Assembly (NCBI GenBank): GCA_963799975.1
Contig: CAWCZF010000002.1
Coordinates: 1,116,001-1,180,000, forward strand
Reading direction: 5' to 3'
DNA from: Actinoallomurus sp963799975
GTDB taxonomy: Bacteria; Actinomycetota; Actinomycetes; Streptosporangiales; Streptosporangiaceae
Length of the DNA: 64,000 nt
The notes beneath the pieces were generated by a model, which was given only the letters and a program-made list of their open reading frames with translations, was not told the origin of the DNA and did not search any database. How positions within the stretch are numbered: the first letter of the stretch is position 1; every line of letters starts with the position of its first letter. Made by a program: the position numbers and the translations under genes. Shown here piece by piece: positions 18,153 through 26,643 of the stretch.

Positions 18153-18746
18153 ATGAGAGTGTCAACGCCAACGCGAGACCGGATCATCGACGCGGCCATG
18201 CAGATGTTCGGCCGTCAGGGCTACCGCGGGACGAGCGTGGCCCAGATCGAGGCCGCGGCCGGCCTGGCACCAGGAGCCGGCGGCCTATACCACCACTTCC
18301 GCAAGAAGGAGGATGTGCTGGCGGCCGGGATCGAACGCCACCTGGCCCGGCTCAGCGCACTACGCGACATCCGCAGCCTGCTCACGGGCCTCGGTGATCT
18401 GCGAAGCGAACTGACCATCAGCGCCCGCTACACACTGGCAGAGCTCGACCGGGAAGACGAACTGCTGCAGATCCTGGCCGCCGAGGCCCGCGCCCGGCCC
18501 CAACTCGTCCAGACGGCGGTCGACCAACTGCTCGGCGCCACATCCGCACAGTTCGCCGAGTGGGTCCGTGACCGGGCGGGCGACCATCTCAGCCCGGACA
18601 AGGCCAGAGCGGTCGCCGCCATCGGGCTCGGCGCACTGATCTCCTCCCGCGTCCTCCCCCTCCTCGGCATGACAACGCTCACCGTCGATGACGGCGTCCT
18701 CGTCGACGCCTGGGCCGACATGATGACCGCACTGATCACCGGTTGA
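18153..18746 (+). CDS. TetR/AcrR family transcriptional regulator
   Basis: The 197-residue protein begins with a TetR helix-turn-helix (RDRIIDAAMQMFGRQGYRGT, then GGLYHHFRKKEDV at residues 45-57). The C-terminal ligand-binding half is of the short TetR_C type. The start at 18153 leaves almost no leader and its ribosome site lies in the operator. Probable repressor of itself and of the divergent kinase gene. Confidence 0.9.
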   Translation: MRVSTPTRDRIIDAAMQMFGRQGYRGTSVAQIEAAAGLAPGAGGLYHHFRKKEDVLAAGIERHLARLSALRDIRSLLTGLGDLRSELTISARYTLAELDREDELLQILAAEARARPQLVQTAVDQLLGATSAQFAEWVRDRAGDHLSPDKARAVAAIGLGALISSRVLPLLGMTTLTVDDGVLVDAWADMMTALITG

Positions 18747-18762
18747 TCACAGGCCCGGAGGG

Positions 18763-19089
18763 GAGTTTGCCGCCAACGTGTCACACGAGCTCCGTACTCC
18801 CATCACCGCGCTGCGAGCCGTCCTGGGGAACGTCGCGGACGGCGTCACCCCCGCCACCTCCCAAGTGAACGACGGCCCTCTGACCTAGACCGGACGCCTC
18901 GGCCGCCTGGTCGTTCAGCTACTCGACTTCTCCCGAGGCTTCGCCCCGTACGCCGGCTCTCCCGACGGCGGTACGTGCCCGGACCTTGCCATCACGCGCT
19001 GGGTGGCGGACCTGCACGGCAGGCAGATCGCCGTGGCCGACTCCCTCATCCGCGTCGTCCTTCCGCAACCTCAAGGAGCACCGTCATGA
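18763..19089 (+). pseudogene. Internally deleted histidine kinase relic
   Basis: One frame reads EFAANVSHELRTPITALRAV, the phosphoacceptor H-box of a sensor kinase. It meets a TAG near 18886, continues LGRLVVQLLDFSR and then jumps to LAITRWVADLHGRQIAVADS, which is the last part of a kinase ATPase domain. The N-, G1- and F-boxes and the whole sensor part are missing. Its end overlaps the ATG of the next gene (ATGA), the arrangement expected of the intact kinase-DUF4153 operon. Confidence 0.75.
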
Positions 19090-20669
19090 CCGATCTTCCC
19101 AGTTCCCCGCGGCCGGACTCCGCGGCCGAACCTTCGACACCGGGCCCACGGAGGCAGCCCGGGAACACCCTCACCGGCTCGGCTCCACCGCTGCTGTCCA
19201 GGTGGACCCGGTCGAATCGGTCCCCGGTGGCCGGGACGCCGCAGAACCGGCCGCTGCCGGTCGAGTGGCCGGAGGCGCCGCGTCGGGTCTCGCCGACATC
19301 GGCGGCCGGGGCCGCGGCGGCGGGGTTGCTGGCCGCGCTGTGCTTCCCGGCGCGCCCAGGGCTGAACGTGCTGCTCGTGGGGATGACAGTGTCGGCCACG
19401 TTGTACCCGGTGATCCGCCGTAGCCGTACGTCAATGATCTTCGCCGCGCTCGCGATGGCGCTGCTGGCGCTGCCCGCTCTGGTCGACGCCGGCTGGCTCA
19501 CCGCCCTGGCGATCTCGCTGGCCGTACCGCTCGGGTCCTACGCCTTGACCGGCGGCCGCTCCTGGATCGAGGTGCTCGGCGGGGGACTCTCACTCCTTCT
19601 GGCCACGCCGCGCTCAGTGCCCTGGATCGGCCATGGCCTGGCCACGCTCGCCGGGTCCGGGAGGCGGCCTACCCGGCGAGTGGCCGGTTCGCTCCTCGTC
19701 ACGTTCGTGCTTCTTGGAGTGTTCGGCACCCTGTTCGCCACTGCCGACGTCGCGTTCAGCCAGGCCCTCGCCGGCCTGATCCCCGCTCTTTCGGTCTGGC
19801 CGCTGCTCCTGCGGATCCTCATCTTCGGCTGTACCACCATCGTCGTCCTGACCGGAGCGTTCCTCGCTGCTTCCCCACCACGGTTCAACCGGCCACCTGC
19901 GGCGTCACCCGTCGGCCGTACTCCCTGGGCCATCCCGATCGCCTCACTCGACCTGCTGTTCCTCGGCTTCGTCGCGGTCCAGGCCGACGTGCTGCTGACC
20001 TCCGACAAGGACCACCTGCTGCACTCCACCGGCCTGACGTACGCGGAATACGCCCGGCAGGGCTTCTGGCAGCTGCTGATCGTCACCGGCCTGGTCCTGC
20101 TGGTCGTGGCCGTCGCCATCCGCTACGCCCCGACCGACAAACGGGCCGACCGCGCCACCATCCGCACACTCCTCGGTCTGCTGTGCGCACTGACCCTGGT
20201 AGTCGTCGCCGTGGCACTACGCCGGCTGTACCTCTACGAAGAGGCCTACGGCTGGACCAGGCTGCGGCTCTGGGTGCACGCCTTCGAACTCTGGATGGGC
20301 CTGGTCATCGTCCTCATCACCATCGCCGGCATGCGCCTCAAAGCGGCGTGGCTGCCCCGCGCGATCGCGGCGAGCGGAGCAGCCGGCCTGCTGGGCCTCA
20401 GCCTGCTCAACCCCGACGGCTTCATCGCCACCCGCAACGTGGACCATCTCCGACACACCGGCAAGGCTGACCTCGCCTACCTGTCCGGCCTGTCCGCCGA
20501 CGCGGCCTCTGCCCTCGACCATCTCCCGGAACCCCAGCGCTCCTGCGCCTTGCACCACGTCGCCGACACCCTCCAGCACGGCGACTCATGGACCGCCTTC
20601 AATCTCTCCCGTGCACGGGCCCGTGCCCTGCTCCAGCGCCACCCGATCCAGCGGTCGCTCACGTGCTGA
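19086..20669 (+). CDS. DUF4153/DUF4173 polytopic membrane protein
   Basis: From ATG 19086 (after AAGGAGC) the 527-residue protein has a Pro-rich cytoplasmic N-terminus of 70 residues and about ten membrane segments. The family block RRLYLYEEAYGWTRLRLWVH lies near residue 385. A soluble C-terminal tail follows with DHLRHTGKADLAYLSGLSAD. Function is unknown. The relic kinase immediately upstream suggests that a two-component system once accompanied it. Confidence 0.78.
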   Translation: MTDLPSSPRPDSAAEPSTPGPRRQPGNTLTGSAPPLLSRWTRSNRSPVAGTPQNRPLPVEWPEAPRRVSPTSAAGAAAAGLLAALCFPARPGLNVLLVGMTVSATLYPVIRRSRTSMIFAALAMALLALPALVDAGWLTALAISLAVPLGSYALTGGRSWIEVLGGGLSLLLATPRSVPWIGHGLATLAGSGRRPTRRVAGSLLVTFVLLGVFGTLFATADVAFSQALAGLIPALSVWPLLLRILIFGCTTIVVLTGAFLAASPPRFNRPPAASPVGRTPWAIPIASLDLLFLGFVAVQADVLLTSDKDHLLHSTGLTYAEYARQGFWQLLIVTGLVLLVVAVAIRYAPTDKRADRATIRTLLGLLCALTLVVVAVALRRLYLYEEAYGWTRLRLWVHAFELWMGLVIVLITIAGMRLKAAWLPRAIAASGAAGLLGLSLLNPDGFIATRNVDHLRHTGKADLAYLSGLSADAASALDHLPEPQRSCALHHVADTLQHGDSWTAFNLSRARARALLQRHPIQRSLTC

Positions 20670-20679
20670 CCAGGGCTGC

Positions 20680-20800
20680 CGCGGACCGCGAGCCTGTCGA
20701 AGCGCGTAGCCACGCCGCGCTGTTGTTTGAGCATGCTGATGCCGCATTCCACGACGTGGCGAGCTTGCAGACCGTCCGCCTGTGGATCCCTGCTTGCGGC
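20680..20800 (-). mobile_element. Relic of an IS5-type DDE transposase
   Basis: A minus-strand frame reads GLQARHVVECGISMLKQQRG followed by VATRFDRLAVR, matching the 'RNVVER.FNRLKQWRGIATRYDK' end of IS5-type transposases. Nothing else of the element remains. The rest of 20670-21370 holds no gene; it includes a G-rich stretch and a hairpin. Confidence 0.55.
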
Positions 20801-21053
20801 GGTTGTGACCACCAGCAGAACGACCTGGCCAAGCCACACAGGTCAGGCAGTTGGCGCACCAGCGAAGACAGCGACACCGAGGAGGACCAGTGCGTCCAGA
20901 TGACAGCCCCGACAGCCAGGCCGGCTCCCGATCGATCCGAGCCAGACGACGGCCCGCGACACCGCCGCTGACACACGAACGACGCCATCAAGCTGATCAC
21001 CGGCCCCAACCCACGGGGGGCGTGGGGGGCGGAGGCCCCTCACATCGGGGGTT

Positions 21054-21073
21054 CCAGGGGGTCGTCCCCCTGG
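21054..21073. terminator. Hairpin CCAGGGGG-TCGT-CCCCCTGG
   Basis: A perfect 8-bp GC stem with a four-base loop lies in a G-rich spacer between the IS relic and the AT-rich gene. It may act as a bidirectional terminator isolating the element. Confidence 0.5.
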
Positions 21074-21370
21074 GCAAACGACGAAGGACCAGCAGGAAGG
21101 CGACAAAGTCGCCGACCACACCGGTCCCAGGTCCGCAGTGGACCTAACGACCACTTACTCGAACACAAACGACCAGGTCGCGAAGCTTCGGACAGAGCTC
21201 GGTCCGCTTCTCATCATGGATGATCGGCACGAGCCGAGGTGAACAGCCGACGCGGCCATGCGTGCTCAGCCGCAGAGTTGCATTCACCGGGTGACGGGCG
21301 AGCCCCGGTCATACGACCCATGCGCTCACGGCAACGTCCCTGAGTCGTAAGCGGCGACTATCCTGAGACT

Positions 21371-22192
21371 GTGCCATATGAAGAGCCGCTGAAGAGCGGC
21401 GCAGACATTAACCCCCGTTGCTATGCGTCTTCCATCGGAGGATGTTCCAAGAAGTTGTCAGGAGAGCACTTCATCAGCGACAGCGTGCTCCGCGTCTCTG
21501 GCGGTAATCATATTACAACCTACAGATACCCGTGGAACCACGGCGAGGACCGGAAAACCATAGGCATCTCCTCCTTCAAAACGAAGGTATTGTGCCAAAC
21601 CCACAACTCGCAGCTTTCACCGCTAGACGAATCGGCGCACCTATTGGCTATGGCCTTGCGATATTATGGACTTCTTTTATTGACCACAGAAGATCCGCTT
21701 GCCGAAAGCGAAACCATCGCTACTTCAGGCGACAATATTCAACGGTGGCTTCTTAAAACACTTCTAACACATACCGCAGCTAAAGTATTTACTTCAGGAG
21801 GCACTCCAGTAATCCACCCAAATAATTCTGCATACATTCGCCTACTATTTGGCCAGGCAGCATGGCCAGAAATGACGGGGCTTTATATCTCTCAAGCACT
21901 AAGCGCTCCCATGACACTGGAAAGCCTCTCTATTATACGGGACATCAGGCCACTAGTGCTAAATAATGGCGAATTGTGCGGCGGTATAGTTTGGTTCGGT
22001 GGTATCGCATTTCTCATTTCCCTCTTCCGGCCTACCGAAAATGACGGCGGCCCTTTTGATGGGGCCACCCATCAGCCAGCCGCACTTAGATTCTCGTTTG
22101 GCGACACAACGAAAACAATTGCCTTTACTTGGCAGAATCCGAGACCGCGACCCGTTGTTGCATATAACGGACAGCTATATCCCAAGCAATAA
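21371..22192 (+). CDS. AT-rich orphan protein with a Cys/His putative zinc-nuclease-like motif
   Basis: The 273-residue product of a GTG start has markedly lower GC than every neighbour (TTTAT, ATATTA runs), so it is a recent import. The N-terminus shows PRCYASSIGGCSKKLSGEHF, and residues 70-85 read KVLCQTHNSQLSPLD. Two Cys, a Ser-Gly-Glu-His and a Cys-x-x-His-Asn arrangement recall zinc-bound HNH-type nucleases, but no HNH consensus is complete. A cytosolic protein is expected. It sits at the left end of the conjugative element; the function is not recognised. Confidence 0.6.
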   Translation: MPYEEPLKSGADINPRCYASSIGGCSKKLSGEHFISDSVLRVSGGNHITTYRYPWNHGEDRKTIGISSFKTKVLCQTHNSQLSPLDESAHLLAMALRYYGLLLLTTEDPLAESETIATSGDNIQRWLLKTLLTHTAAKVFTSGGTPVIHPNNSAYIRLLFGQAAWPEMTGLYISQALSAPMTLESLSIIRDIRPLVLNNGELCGGIVWFGGIAFLISLFRPTENDGGPFDGATHQPAALRFSFGDTTKTIAFTWQNPRPRPVVAYNGQLYPKQ

Positions 22193-22304
22193 CCTTTACT
22201 CGCACCCCGGACCATAGCAATGCATCGACCACATTAATCAGACCGGAAAGTCCGCATCTGAAAAACGCATCCAGGCGCGGTGACGACTCAAGCTATGGGA
22301 AGAC

Positions 22305-23037
22305 TCAAAAATGCTCATTGCTTCCTTCCCACACTCGCTCGAAGCTGGTCAGGTAAGTCTCGGCCATGTCACCGGATGCAGCATGATTGAGATGGATGAC
22401 CGGAGCGTGAGAGGCTGCGGCCCCGTAGGCGTGCGTATTGATCAAGAAAGAGTCGTCCGCACGATACACCGATGCATAGAGTGTTGTGGAATGAAATCGA
22501 ATCTCTGCGGTCTCGATTTCGGTGAGTGGTTTATACAGCATAACCGCATTCTGGATCTTGGCCGCGATGGCACTATCGATTCCCTCGTCGGCACCCCTTT
22601 CGGCGACGTGGGGGCTGTCAGGCTCTACCGAGCAGAATTCTTACACGCACACCTGCGCGGGCTTTGTCTGCGAGAATTCGAAGGATTCCGTTGTCTTCGG
22701 CGATGAATAGGGCCGCGTAGGCCAGTATGCCGATCTCATGCTCAGCTGAGCCGAAGAGACTTAGCCATACCTTGCGAGGTACGGCCCATCGATGTGCATA
22801 TGCGGCCTGGATAGCTGCCGATTCCTGGCTCGCTAGTGTTCGTCGTTGCGTGATCTGTGGCCACATCTCGTACTCATCGACGCCGAGAAGGTCAGCGAGC
22901 GACCGTCTATAGCGTGGATACGGTACGCGGCCGGCTATCCAGCGCTCTACGGTCTTGGGGTCGACGTCGAGGCGGGTCGCGATCGTGGATACGTCGACTT
23001 CGGAAGAGTCGATCGCGTCACGCAGCCTCTCGTTCAT
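22305..23037 (-). CDS. HTH plus DUF5919 protein, copy 1, with one frameshift
   Basis: Residues 1-55 form a helix-turn-helix with Arg/Trp recognition (LDVDPKTVERWIAGRVPYPR). The remainder is a DUF5919-type domain with features of a phospholipase D-like fold (ESAAIQAAYAHRWAVPRKVW, ARAGVRVRILLG, YRADDSFLINTHAYG). Near 22628 one extra A breaks the frame: the first part ends ...RILLGRA-stop, while the next frame continues EPDSPHVAERGADEGID. Copy 2 at 25882-26625 is intact there and shows the expected joint. Role unknown; probably a regulator whose PLD-like part senses a ligand or phosphodiester. Confidence 0.75.
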
Positions 23038-23120
23038 GTTGCCCCTCGTAGTGGTGCTGCGCCCCAGCGCCGCGCGTGGTTGATTGCTGAGCTGGAGCCG
23101 ACGCTATGGGAGCCTTTCAG

Positions 23121-23190
23121 GGACGTCTAAGGACGTGTCAGAGTCGTCTGCGGACGTCTATGAGGGGTTTCTAGAAATCCTGAGACGTCC
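23121..23190. promoter_or_regulatory. GGACGTCT-type repeat array upstream of DUF5919 copy 1
   Basis: GGACGTCT occurs at 23121 and 23152, the variant GGACGTGT at 23131, and the inverse AGACGTCC at 23183. Spacings of 10, 21 and 31 bases place copies on one helix face. It occupies the 253-base gap between the divergent genes starting at 23037 and 23291, so it could control both. Confidence 0.55.
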
Positions 23191-23290
23191 CTAGGTGCCG
23201 GTGGAGACGTCGGCTGCTGGGCGGAAGGCTGCTCACACGTGACGGTCCGTTGCCATCACGTCCGAGAGGTCGCAAGCTGCGAGGCGGACG

Positions 23291-23731
23291 ATGAACCTAG
23301 CCCCACGATCGAGCTTCATGCTCCTGGCCGCGTTGCCATCGGAGGTCGGCCAGGCTCGCGCGTATACGCGTCGGGTGCTTGGTGGGTGGCAGTTGTCCGC
23401 GATGGCGGACACTGTTGAGCTGCTCGTCAGCGAGCTGGTTACGAACGCCGTGAGGGCGACCGGCGGTGTCGGCGGGCCGGTGGACGAGCGCGTCTACGCC
23501 GGCGCGGTGAAGCCGGTCTACCTCAGCCTTTCGGTGGTAGCTGAGTCGCTGCTGATCGAGGTGTGGGACATGAGCGCCGTCCTGCCGTTACGACGCGTGG
23601 CCTCGAGGAACGACGAGACGGGCCGCGGTTTGCTGCTCGTTCAGACACTGTCGAAGGAATGGGGCTGCGAAATGCCCGATACCGGCGGAAAGATCGTCTG
23701 GTGCAAATGCCTGATCGAAGAGGCGCCGTGA
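23291..23731 (+). CDS. RsbW-like ATP-binding protein (anti-sigma kinase fold)
   Basis: The 146-residue protein has an N-box (LLVSELVTNAVRA), a G1-like segment (IEVWDMSA) and a G2-like box (ETGRGLLLVQTLSKEWG), the GHKL ATPase fold of small actinobacterial RsbW-like proteins. A catalytic base in the N-box is present (E of SELVTNA). Many such proteins are partners of BldC- or XRE-type regulators; the next gene overlaps it by GTGA. Target unknown. Confidence 0.8.
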   Translation: MNLAPRSSFMLLAALPSEVGQARAYTRRVLGGWQLSAMADTVELLVSELVTNAVRATGGVGGPVDERVYAGAVKPVYLSLSVVAESLLIEVWDMSAVLPLRRVASRNDETGRGLLLVQTLSKEWGCEMPDTGGKIVWCKCLIEEAP

Positions 23732-24159
23732 CAGATTTCAGGACAGGCCGCGGTCGCCCCCGGCGGTCACTCACGTTAGAGCTAATGGAAAAGTCCCTTG
23801 AAGATTGTGAGAGGCCCTCTGCAAATGATGACCTTCTAACGCCACGCGAGGTAGCGGACATTTTGGGCGTCAACGCAAGCACCGTCACTCGATGGTCTCG
23901 AATCGGAAGATTGCGGGTCGCTTTATCGACTCCCGGCGGCCATCGTCGCTATCTGCGTGGGGACGTCCTTTTATTCCGCAGCGGCACCAACGGGACAGAC
24001 CCTGTTAAAGAGAAGATGGAGGGCGATGCCGTGCGGCTCTATGAGCAGGGCTGGTCGATCCGGCAGGTCGCGGATCAGTTCGAATGCAGTTACGGAGCCA
24101 TGAGAAGGATTCTCCTGAGGCGGACCTCTCTCAGGGACAAAGGAGGCAAGACGCGATGA
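23728..24159 (+). CDS. BldC-like MerR-type HTH regulator with a second C-terminal HTH
   Basis: From GTG 23728, overlapping the previous stop as GTGA, the 143-residue protein carries LLTPREVADILGVNASTVTR and then GGHRRYLRGDV, the BldC/excisionase-type winged HTH at about residues 35-85. Residues 95-135 (RLYEQGWSIRQVADQFECSY) form a second helix-turn-helix. Similar proteins are frequent in actinomycete integrative elements. Confidence 0.8.
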   Translation: MTDFRTGRGRPRRSLTLELMEKSLEDCERPSANDDLLTPREVADILGVNASTVTRWSRIGRLRVALSTPGGHRRYLRGDVLLFRSGTNGTDPVKEKMEGDAVRLYEQGWSIRQVADQFECSYGAMRRILLRRTSLRDKGGKTR

Positions 24160-24393
24160 CCGGCAGAGTACGGCGAGGTCGCCGAGTTCATGCGCGAAAA
24201 TATCGAATCTGGTGATTGGAAGCCTCGTTGCCGGATTCCTTCGCAGAATGAACTCGTCAATGAACTCAAAGCTTCCTCTCGCGTCGTCGGTCACGCCACA
24301 GCAGCTCTGCGGGAACAGGGCTACCTGTGGACGTTGCCGCACAAGGGCAGCTACGTCCGGCCGCCCGAAGACTGGCAGCGGGAGGTCGAATGA
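24156..24393 (+). CDS. GntR-type winged HTH protein with a 5' frameshift
   Basis: The intact part (MRENIESGDWKPRCRIPSQN, then ALREQGYLWTLPHKGSYVRP) is a GntR DNA-binding domain; no effector domain follows. The natural start is probably ATG 24156, overlapping the previous stop as ATGA, but one extra base near 24168 separates it from the conserved frame. A shorter in-frame ATG is at 24190. It belongs to the same operon. Confidence 0.65.
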
Positions 24394-24707
24394 GCGCGAT
24401 CGAAGACCGGCTTCAGCGGTCACTTGCGGATTTTTACGCCATGCTGGACTCGATGCACTTCACCGGGGCGTCGCAAGTCGTTGAGGTTCAGCAGCTTAAG
24501 ATCTTGATCGGCAGGTATCCCGAACAGGCCCGGTACTACCTGACTGATCGAGATCGAGCTGTCCAGACCGATGCGATGACCACGCCGCAAACGCATCGGG
24601 GCGAGAGCGCGACGCAGCAAAGGGCAGACGGTGAGTGCGCGAGGGACAACGTGGGGCGTGTACGCCCAGAGCGCGAGCGTGCTCCGGGCGCGCATCGCAG
24701 ATCGTGA
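24390..24707 (+). CDS. Hypothetical small protein of the element
   Basis: A 105-residue product beginning MSAIEDRLQRSLADFYAMLD starts at ATG 24390, overlapping the GntR stop. The first 60 residues look helical; the rest is Arg/Gly-rich and may be out of true frame. No family is recognised. Confidence 0.5.
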   Translation: MSAIEDRLQRSLADFYAMLDSMHFTGASQVVEVQQLKILIGRYPEQARYYLTDRDRAVQTDAMTTPQTHRGESATQQRADGECARDNVGRVRPERERAPGAHRRS

Positions 24708-24849
24708 ACTTGTCCCCGACTCTTCGATGCGTTCGCCGAACTCGGCAAGACCGGCCTCATCGAGACTGGAACGGCAGGGACGTTTCGTCCGGGAAGACGT
24801 CCCTAGACGCCACCCGCATGCCCGTGGACGTCCGGGCTCTCCCGTTTAG
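24631..24849 (+). pseudogene. GntR-type HTH fragment
   Basis: The frame from GTG 24631 reads GVYAQSASVLRARIADRELV, the start of a GntR winged helix, and then loses similarity after about 45 codons, where SSMRSPNSARPASSRLERQG looks like a decayed 'LPSE..LA..FGVS' region. It overlaps the previous ORF. Probably a second, decaying GntR gene. Confidence 0.4.
24778..24834. promoter_or_regulatory. GGACGT-type repeats upstream of the HD gene
   Basis: GGACGTTT at 24778, AGACGTCC at 24795 and GGACGTCC at 24826 lie just before the HD-domain gene start at 24859. They resemble the repeats upstream of both DUF5919 genes. Confidence 0.4.
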
Positions 24850-24858
24850 CTTCGGGGC

Positions 24859-25409
24859 ATGGGACAAGCTGACTGGGCGCGAGAGATCGCCCGTACGCTG
24901 CTGGAATCGCCGCTGCCGCGCCGATGGGCGCACGTTCAGGGGGTCGCCCGCCAAGCGCGGTCGCTGGCCCCCATCCTCGGTGACGACGCCGGGCTCCTCG
25001 AAAGCGCCGCGTGGCTGCATGACATCGGTTACACGCCCGATCTGGCGGTCACCGGCTTCCATCCTCTCGACGGGGCTCGCTACTGCGGGACGTCGAGGGC
25101 GCGGACGCCGTGCTGTGCGGCCTGGTGGCGTACCACTCGTGCGCGATCAACGAAGCTCGTGACCGCGGACTGGCCGAGGCGTTGGCGAAGGAGTTCACTC
25201 CGGCCTCGGGCTTCCTGTCTGATGCGCTGACCTACTGCGACATGACCACGACGCCGGACGGGCAGCGGGTGGAGGTGGAAGACCGCATCAGCGAGATACA
25301 GACGCGCTACGGCGCGGGACATCTCGTCACCCGCTTCATCCAGCAGTCCTCGGCGCACCTCATCGGGGCCGTACGGGTGATCGAGCGCGTGCAGATGGCG
25401 GCTACGTGA
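24859..25409 (+). CDS. HD-domain phosphohydrolase with one frameshift
   Basis: The N-terminal part has ARTLLESPLPRRWAHVQGVA and SAAWLHDIGYTPDLAVTGFH, giving the paired His/Asp metal site of HD hydrolases. After GARY near 25085 one base is missing; the next frame then continues LRDVEGADAVLCGLVAYHSC to the end at 25409. Total reconstructed length is about 183 residues. The substrate may be a nucleotide; it reads toward the NUDIX gene and overlaps its end by 8 bases. Confidence 0.72.
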
Positions 25410-25878
25410 TCTCGGGCGCGTCGTCCGGTGACAGGTAGCGGGCGATCCGCTTCCGCATCGCGCGGTCCATCTCGTACGCCTGGACTTCGGCGGCCGGCAC
25501 CCAGCGGACCTCGCTTGATTCGCTGCTCGGCGTCGGCTGTCCGCTGGTCGGGCGGCCGGTGAGGACGATCGAGAACTCCTGGCGTACCTCGTCGTTGCTC
25601 GTGTAGTGGATCACGTGACCGGGTCGGTGTAGATGCCGACGAGGCCGGTGATCTCGCGAGTGATGCCGGTCTCTTCCTGGGTCTCGCGGACGGCGGCCTG
25701 GGCGGCGGACTCGCCGAGGTCGATCGCGCCGCCGGGCAGGGCCCAGTTGTCGTTGTCGGTCCGGCGGATCAGCAGGATGTCGCCATCGTCGTTGACCACG
25801 ACGACGTTGACCGATGGGACCATGCTGTTCGGCTTCGGGGGCGTTCGGGTCGTCGTGGTAGTCGATGCGGCCTGGCAT
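25402..25878 (-). CDS. NUDIX hydrolase, two compensating frameshifts
   Basis: The product begins MPGRIDYHDDPNAP, then reading shifts frame for PSVNVVVVNDDGDILLIRRT and the NUDIX box GGAIDLGESAAQAAVRETQE-ETG, and shifts back at HVIHYTSNDEVRQEFSIVL. The catalytic Glu residues of the box are present. The end reads MDRAMRKRIARYLS. It is separated by 3 bases from the upstream DUF5919 gene, so both are one operon. NUDIX plus HD plus DUF5919 suggests handling of a nucleotide-type ligand, which is inference. Confidence 0.75.
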   Translation of the reverse strand: MPGRIDYHDDPNAPEAEQHGPIGQRRRGQRRWRHPADPPDRQRQLGPARRRDRPRRVRRPGRRPRDPGRDRHHSRDHRPRRHLHRPGHVIHYTSNDEVRQEFSIVLTGRPTSGQPTPSSESSEVRWVPAAEVQAYEMDRAMRKRIARYLSPDDAPEIT

Positions 25879-25881
25879 GGT

Positions 25882-26625
25882 TCAGTCTTCCGTGAGTGGC
25901 TTGGCGCCGTCCCAGACGCGTTCGAAGCTCTCACGATAGAGCGTCACCATGTCTCCGCCGGCCACACCTCGTAGGTGGAAGACCGGGGCGTTGGAGGCCG
26001 CGTTGCCGTACACGTGGGTGTTGACGAGCAGCTCGTCATCGGCGCGGTAGATCGAGTTGTACAAGATCGTGTCGTGGAGGCGGAACTCCACGCCGTCGAG
26101 CCGGCGGAGCGGCCGGTAGAGGGCGATGGCGTTCCGGGCCTTGGCTGCCATGGCGTCGCCGATGCCTTCCTCTTCGCCGCGCTGGGCGACCGCCGCGCAG
26201 TCCGGCTCACCCAGCAGGACGCGGATGCGTACGCCGGCTCTGGCCTTCTCCTCCAGCAGACGTTGAATGCCGGTGTCCTCGGCGAGGAACAACGCGACGT
26301 AGACGAGGATGCCGATCTCTTCCTGGGCCTGGGAGAACAGACGTCCCCACGCGTCCCGGGGCATGGCCCAGCGGTGTGGGTAGACGTTGACGATCTCGCT
26401 CTCGGAGGCCGTGGCGACCTGCTGGCGGGAGATCGCGTCCGGCCACAGGTACGTCTCGTCCACGCCCAGATGCGTTGCCGCAGCGTAGCGGTGGCGCCGG
26501 TACGGGTCCGGCCTTGGGTGATCCAGCGTTCGATGGTCTTCTCGTCGACGCCGATGCGCCTCGGCGAGTGCGGCCAGTGTCATGCCGCGTTCGAGCATTG
26601 CCGCTCTTAGGCGTTCGTTCGTCAT
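25882..26625 (-). CDS. HTH plus DUF5919 protein, copy 2, with scrambled recognition segment
   Basis: The 247-residue protein is a paralogue of the copy at 22305-23037 (VDETYLWPDAISRQQVATAS, PHRWAMPRDAWGRLF, ARAGVRIRVLLGEP, YRADDELLVNTHVYGNA). In residues 24-41 the expected HTH helix (IGVDEKTIERWITQGRT in the neighbouring frame) is replaced by HRRRREDHRTLDHPRPD through two opposite one-base shifts at about 26556 and 26500. If real, DNA binding would be lost; sequence error is equally possible. Confidence 0.75.
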   Translation of the reverse strand: MTNERLRAAMLERGMTLAALAEAHRRRREDHRTLDHPRPDPYRRHRYAAATHLGVDETYLWPDAISRQQVATASESEIVNVYPHRWAMPRDAWGRLFSQAQEEIGILVYVALFLAEDTGIQRLLEEKARAGVRIRVLLGEPDCAAVAQRGEEEGIGDAMAAKARNAIALYRPLRRLDGVEFRLHDTILYNSIYRADDELLVNTHVYGNAASNAPVFHLRGVAGGDMVTLYRESFERVWDGAKPLTED

Positions 26626-26643
26626 CTACCCGACCGGATCGCA

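Noticed and set aside
21100..21370. Second attachment half (copy of the ssrA 3' end) at the element's left edge
   Set aside because: No repeat of the T-arm or acceptor sequence was seen; large serine integrases need only a few shared bases, so absence is not informative.
23563..23727. Upstream extension of the BldC-like frame
   Set aside because: It lies inside the RsbW-like gene; the GTGA overlap at 23728 is the natural start.
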